32,264 bases of DNA from a virus. Each line of letters starts with the position of its first letter. Position 1 is the stretch's first letter. The translations under genes were made by a program, and so were the position numbers. The notes beneath the pieces are model-generated. The model had not been told where the DNA came from. It made no database searches and worked only from the letters and a program-made list of their open reading frames with translations. The stretch is taken from positions 1 through 32,264 of IMG/VR virus record IMGVR_UViG_3300029199_000279. One strand, written 5' to 3'. Shown piece after piece: positions 28,866-32,264 of the stretch.

Positions 28866-29840
28866 TCAGTAGGCGGCCACGTCGTTGGTAAGCGTGATCT
28901 GCAGCAGGTGCCCGGCCACGCTGTCGTAGGCCGCGCGCCAGTCGTAGGACGCCTGCACGCCGCCGGGGCCGCGCAGTTCCTGCTTCTTCTTCGGCAGGAA
29001 AACGCGCGGCAAGGCGAACTTCAGTAGGTAGCCCTCGGCCCCCGGAATCGAATAGCCATACTCCATGGCGACCGGAGTCTCGGCGGACACCGCCGCCGAG
29101 ATCGTGGTGTCCGTGGAAAACCGCACGTCGATGGAGCCTTCCGCCGTGGCCTCGGTTTCGTCCGCGCCGTCGATCAGGCCGTCGTCGCGGATCGTCTCGA
29201 CCCGCTCCAGGTTGTTCGAGAACGCGAACCGCCCCCCCGTCACGTTGGCAAGCTGACTGCCGCCGACCTTGATGGTGCCGGTGCCTTGGGAGAACCGCTT
29301 GAGCGCATGGGTCAGCGGCGCTGCGTCCACAGCCGACGCCTGTTCCGTTTCGCCCTGGGCCACCACGCCGATGGTGGCGTTGGCCGGGCCGGTGCGCGCC
29401 ATGTCGAACGCCAGGCTTTCCAGCTTCGCCCCGGTGTGGCGGTAATATTTCGGCACCGTCAGGCCGGTGTGGCCGACATCGAAGGTCAGGCTCGGCAGGT
29501 CGCCGCCGGACGTGAACACGTGGGTGTAGGTGCCGTCCAGGTTGTCCGTGGTATCCGCCGCGCCGAGGATTCCTTTTAGCCAGAAGCCGATGGCGCGCAG
29601 GTCCAGCGGCACGCCGAACTCACCCTCGTCCGACACCGCCTCGTAGAACGGGTCCTGGGCGTCGCGGCCCTGTCCCAGCAGGGGGTCGTAACCCAGCGGG
29701 CGCTCGGCCCCCAGGCTGCTCTCCTTGAAGGATAGGCGGGTGTAGACGCCGCCGCCGGAGCCGTCCGGTGCGGTGCCGTAGGTGGCCTCGAACGCCGCCA
29801 GAAGCTGCGCGTCGGAGCCGTAAGCTCGGGTCTTCGCCAT
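28866..29840 (-). CDS. Major tail tube protein
   Basis: A 324-residue tail tube protein. Family-like features are KTRAYGSDAQLLAAFEATYG at the start, RLSFKESSLGAERPLGYDPL, the FDVGHTGLTVPKYYRHTGAK segment and the RFSTDTTISAAVSAETPVAM region. Many copies would stack as hexamers to form the tail tube. It lies between the head-tail connector genes and the chaperone genes, the expected place. GAAAGGAG precedes the ATG at 29840. It is longer than lambda gpV (246 residues). Confidence 0.9.
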   Translation of the reverse strand: MAKTRAYGSDAQLLAAFEATYGTAPDGSGGGVYTRLSFKESSLGAERPLGYDPLLGQGRDAQDPFYEAVSDEGEFGVPLDLRAIGFWLKGILGAADTTDNLDGTYTHVFTSGGDLPSLTFDVGHTGLTVPKYYRHTGAKLESLAFDMARTGPANATIGVVAQGETEQASAVDAAPLTHALKRFSQGTGTIKVGGSQLANVTGGRFAFSNNLERVETIRDDGLIDGADETEATAEGSIDVRFSTDTTISAAVSAETPVAMEYGYSIPGAEGYLLKFALPRVFLPKKKQELRGPGGVQASYDWRAAYDSVAGHLLQITLTNDVAAY

Positions 29841-29875
29841 GGTCTTTCTCCTTTCAAACGATTAGCCCGCGCCGC

Positions 29876-30310
29876 CTATCCCAGCGGCGTCGAGGTCGCG
29901 TATTCCAAAAACACGGGCACCAATGCCGCCTTGATGGTGGCCGCCCCTTCCACCGGCTCGTCGAGAAGCTCCGGGCTGCCCGGCGACGCCATGTCGACCG
30001 CGCCGCCCAGGGTCTCGTCGGCGCTCACCGCCTGCCCGATGGCCTGCAGCAGCGCGTCCATCGCCGCGTCGCGGGTGGCGGAATCGCCGTCCTGCACCTG
30101 CACCACGACCTCGGCGCGATGCGTGTAGATGTAGCTCGTTGGCGACAGCAGGACATCCGGTTCGCCCGGCTCGCCGTCGCGCAGCACGATCAGGCCGCCG
30201 GACGGTATCTTCGCCACCTCCGGCTCGTTTCGCTTTACCGCAGGCCCGGCGATCCCTGACAGCGCCGTGAACAGGGCTTTGAGCGCCGCCTCGCGCTTGC
30301 TATCGGCCAT
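29876..30310 (-). CDS. Tail terminator-like protein (gpU-like position)
   Basis: A 144-residue protein: EAALKALFTALSGIAGPAVK, IPSGGLIVLRDGEPGEPDV and AEVVVQVQDGDSATRDAAMD, ending AALVPVFLEYATSTPLG. This resembles the pattern of tail terminator/minor tail proteins that cap the tube next to the head. The position directly before the tail tube gene in transcription order fits. It overlaps the preceding gene by 11 bases. Family name uncertain. Confidence 0.75.
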   Translation of the reverse strand: MADSKREAALKALFTALSGIAGPAVKRNEPEVAKIPSGGLIVLRDGEPGEPDVLLSPTSYIYTHRAEVVVQVQDGDSATRDAAMDALLQAIGQAVSADETLGGAVDMASPGSPELLDEPVEGAATIKAALVPVFLEYATSTPLG

Positions 30311-31058
30311 TCCGTTTCTCCCGGCTTCTCTTCGCCATTTCCGACGCCACGAGGGCGGGCAGGGCGCGCGCATGCCTCTCGACGATGCCGCCCGCGTCCG
30401 TGCGTTTCTTGATCCTGATCTGCGGCATGAGGATGAACATCGGCACTGCGCCGCGATTGAGGATGTCCTTGACGCGACCACCGCGCCCCGACCCAAGCTG
30501 CCCGCCACTGCGACCGCCCAGCTTCATGCCGCCCGCGAACGCCAGGCGCTGGATGCGCCCGCTGCGCGTCTTGGCCGCCGCCTCGGTCACCCGCAGAAAC
30601 CAGACCAGCCCCTTGCCGTCTTTCGTCGGCAGGGTGTAGGTCCACTTCTTCATAGCCACCATTTCGGCGGGGCTGATCAGCGTGCCGCCGCTCATTTTCC
30701 TAAACCCGCGCGGCTTGTTGAAGCCGGTCGGGATCGCCAGATAGCGGCTGCCGTCGGGCCGGATCACCGCGCCGTGCTCGTGCGCCTTCAGCGCTTCCTG
30801 CGTCCGCCCGCCGGGTTTTCCCCTCGGGTAGATGTAGAGCGCCGGGTTGAGCGTCTTTGTTCCCCGGCCAGGATAAACGCCGAACCGCCAGGCGTTGCCC
30901 AGCCGTCCCAGACCGGCCCCTTTGGCATCCGCCACCAGCGCGCGTCGGATACGCCCGCCCGTGCGCCCCAGCGCCGCCCGATGCGCCGCCTCGATAGCCT
31001 TGATATCGGCGGCGATGGATTTTTGCAGGTTGCCCTGCATGGCCAGTTTCAAGGACAT
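30300..31058 (-). CDS. DUF6441-like head-tail connector protein
   Basis: A 252-residue basic protein. LKLAMQGNLQKSIAADIKAI opens it and a central LNPALYIYPRGKPGGRTQEA precedes HEHGAVIRPDGSRYLAIPTG. The C-terminal third is rich in Arg and Gly. The pattern resembles DUF6441, a family seen in head-to-tail modules of alphaproteobacterial phages, equivalent in position to lambda gpZ. The assignment is from memory of the family. It ends 11 bases into the next gene. Confidence 0.78.
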   Translation of the reverse strand: MSLKLAMQGNLQKSIAADIKAIEAAHRAALGRTGGRIRRALVADAKGAGLGRLGNAWRFGVYPGRGTKTLNPALYIYPRGKPGGRTQEALKAHEHGAVIRPDGSRYLAIPTGFNKPRGFRKMSGGTLISPAEMVAMKKWTYTLPTKDGKGLVWFLRVTEAAAKTRSGRIQRLAFAGGMKLGGRSGGQLGSGRGGRVKDILNRGAVPMFILMPQIRIKKRTDAGGIVERHARALPALVASEMAKRSREKRNGR

Positions 31059-31059
31059 G

Positions 31060-31377
31060 CTACTCGCCCTCCGGGGCTGGGCACGTCCAGACCAGACGTT
31101 GGTCGTCGCGCTTCAGCGGCGCGGCGTTGATGGTGTGGGTCGCGCCGTCCACGACGAAGGCGTCTCCCTTCTGTGGCGCTGCCACGTCGGAGACGCGCAC
31201 GTCGATAACGGTGGAGGCGGAGGCAAGAGCCGCGCCGAACGTGTCGAACTCCACGTCCCCCTGGCGCAGGATCACAAGTACGTCCGGGATGTCATCGCCA
31301 GCAGCCGGGCGGAACACGGCTGGACGGCCAAGCCGCCTGAAAGCCGAATCCACGGCGCGTTGCGCAAAGCCGGTCAT
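31060..31377 (-). CDS. Head-tail joining protein
   Basis: A 105-residue protein. It has AQRAVDSAFRRLGRPAVFRP, then LVILRQGDVEFDTFGAALAS and a C-terminal beta-rich part (GDAFVVDGATHTINAAPLKR). The size, beta content and position (after the capsid and before the connector) match head-tail joining proteins of the lambda gpFII / Gifsy-2 type. It ends one base before the connector gene start. Confidence 0.78.
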   Translation of the reverse strand: MTGFAQRAVDSAFRRLGRPAVFRPAAGDDIPDVLVILRQGDVEFDTFGAALASASTVIDVRVSDVAAPQKGDAFVVDGATHTINAAPLKRDDQRLVWTCPAPEGE

Positions 31378-31394
31378 TCTCGATCCCCCGCCTG

Positions 31395-31433
31395 AAAAAA
31401 GATGGACGGCCCGAAGCCTGTAGACTCCGGGCC
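31395..31433 (-). terminator. Rho-independent terminator
   Basis: On the minus strand GGCCCGGAG / CTTCGGGCC pair with one mismatch (31433-31408) and the run of T follows (31400-31395). It sits between the DUF2190 gene and the head-tail joining gene, so it may lower expression of the connector genes relative to the capsid. Confidence 0.8.
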
Positions 31434-31449
31434 ATCCTTATGCCGCCCG

Positions 31450-31788
31450 TCAGACGGACACGCCGTTGAGGCGCACCCGCACGGTCACGTCGCCATCGGC
31501 AGCGGCGACCAGAGCCACGCCGATCAGAGTGTTGCCGGTGGCTTCGCCAGTCACCTTCTTGGCCGTATCGTCCCAGTAGACCTTGCCGAAGGCGGCCACT
31601 CCGGACCCAACGCTCGTGTCTTTGTCCATGTCGAACACGCCCTCGACCTGGATTTCCACTTCCGCGCCGTTCAGGGCGTCGTGGCAGGCCACGCCGAACA
31701 GGCCACTGGCCAGCATCCCGGCCCCGCCGGAAATGTCAGCAGCAGCCGTGGCGGTCACGGTGCGGCCTTCCTGTACGAAGTTTTTCAT
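31450..31788 (-). CDS. DUF2190 protein (capsid decoration)
   Basis: A 112-residue DUF2190 protein. Family features are MKNFVQEGRTVTATAAADIS, LFGVACHDALNGAEVEIQVE, GVFDMDKD, GKVYWDDTAKKV and the end GNTLIGVALVAAADGDVTVR. DUF2190 proteins are small beta-structured capsid-associated or decoration proteins encoded beside the major capsid gene. GAAAGGAAATCGAG upstream of ATG 31788 is a good ribosome-binding site. Its transcript is bracketed by terminators. Confidence 0.88.
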   Translation of the reverse strand: MKNFVQEGRTVTATAAADISGGAGMLASGLFGVACHDALNGAEVEIQVEGVFDMDKDTSVGSGVAAFGKVYWDDTAKKVTGEATGNTLIGVALVAAADGDVTVRVRLNGVSV

Positions 31789-31824
31789 CTCGATTTCCTT
31801 TCGGTTAAGAACTGCAAAACGACG

Positions 31825-31849
31825 AAGGGCCGCTTTGCGGGCGGCCCTT
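31825..31849 (-). terminator. Rho-independent terminator after capsid gene
   Basis: On the minus strand AAGGGCCGC / GCGGCCCTT form a perfect 9-bp stem with seven-base loop, followed shortly by TTTT. It lies just after the major capsid stop, before the DUF2190 gene. Confidence 0.8.
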
Positions 31850-31877
31850 CCGTCACATCATTGGTTCAGAGGTTGGC

Positions 31878-32264
31878 TTAAGCGCCGGGGTCCTTGTACG
31901 CGGCGCGGTACTCGACCGGGGCCGCAGCGAAGTCCAGCACCACGTCGAAGGTGATGCCCAGCAGGCTCACGTCCTGCTGCAGCATCTGCGGGCCTTCCTG
32001 GCCTTCCAGGTAGGCGTACACGATGGCCGACAGGCGGCCCGGATCGCAGAACAGATACCAGGCCGTCTCGCTCGCGGCGTCCAGAAGCGGCTCCACCACC
32101 GGGGTAAGCTGCTTGTGCGACGCGGGCACCACGTCGCCCGTCTTGGTCGGCACGACGATGTTGGCCAGGTACTGCTCGACCGTGGTTTCCAGCGCCGCCG
32201 GAACCGCGATCACGGACGGGGTATAGTTCAGCGTCTTGCCGTCCCCGTTCTTCTGGGTGCGGAT
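31878..32264 (-). CDS. Major capsid protein, C-terminal part (5' end outside window)
   Basis: An open frame from the right edge to the stop at 31878 (128 codons visible), which reads IRTQKNGDGKTLNYTPSVIA and continues without an internal start that would be needed. The C-terminus contains the ATTVEQYLANIV-like stretch LETTVEQYLANIVVPTKTGD, DAASETAWYLFCDPGRLSAI and the end VLDFAAAPVEYRAAYKDPGA, which resemble C-termini of major capsid proteins, including prohead protease-capsid fusions. The next gene is DUF2190, as expected. Whether a protease is fused N-terminally cannot be seen. Confidence 0.82.
   Translation of the reverse strand: MRTQKNGDGKTLNYTPSVIAVPAALETTVEQYLANIVVPTKTGDVVPASHKQLTPVVEPLLDAASETAWYLFCDPGRLSAIVYAYLEGQEGPQMLQQDVSLLGITFDVVLDFAAAPVEYRAAYKDPGA

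Overview
The window is a contiguous stretch of a GC-rich temperate siphovirus (long non-contractile tail), read from its early/regulatory region into its tail and head genes. No host gene, tRNA, rRNA, insertion sequence or CRISPR array was recognised. High GC, GC-ending codons and protein families such as DUF2303, DUF1833, DUF6441, DUF2190, the TSCPD-like protein and the large serine recombinase suggest a GC-rich proteobacterial host, most likely an alphaproteobacterium. This host guess is an inference.

Layout. 1-3313 (mostly minus): a leftward lytic operon of Cro-like repressor, CII-like protein, small proteins, a TSCPD-domain protein, a CHC2/Toprim primase and a DNA methyltransferase cut by the window edge. 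3314-4629: the genetic switch, with a LexA/S24-type CI repressor, a small membrane protein and at least five copies of a 14-bp operator flanking them. 4630-15426 (plus): a rightward, probably CI-controlled operon with small phage proteins, DUF2303, an HD hydrolase and SSB. A complete diversity-generating retroelement (DGR1) follows, then an exonuclease, two ASCH-like proteins, a zinc-ribbon protein, a DUF5131 protein and a large serine recombinase. 15435-17464 (minus): lysis module. 17503-32264 (minus): tail tip protein J, NlpC/P60 hydrolase, DUF1833, a second complete retroelement (DGR2) that diversifies a tail-fibre-like protein, tape measure, frameshifted tail assembly chaperones, tail tube, head-tail connectors, a DUF2190 protein and a partial major capsid protein. 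One lipoprotein gene (28599-28859) runs against the late operon.

The main discovery is that this single phage segment carries two independent, apparently intact DGRs. Each has its own reverse transcriptase, Avd accessory protein, template repeat (TR), variable repeat(s) (VR) and post-VR hairpin(s). DGR1 is in the early operon and has two tandem DUF1566 target genes. DGR2 is in the late tail operon and targets a C-type-lectin-like receptor-binding protein. TR/VR differences fall almost only at TR adenines: 11 of 11 for VR1, 8 of 10 for VR2 and 11 of 12 for the DGR2 VR. The two DGRs share no recognisable TR sequence and are built differently around their TRs, so they look like separate acquisitions that may act at different times in the phage cycle.
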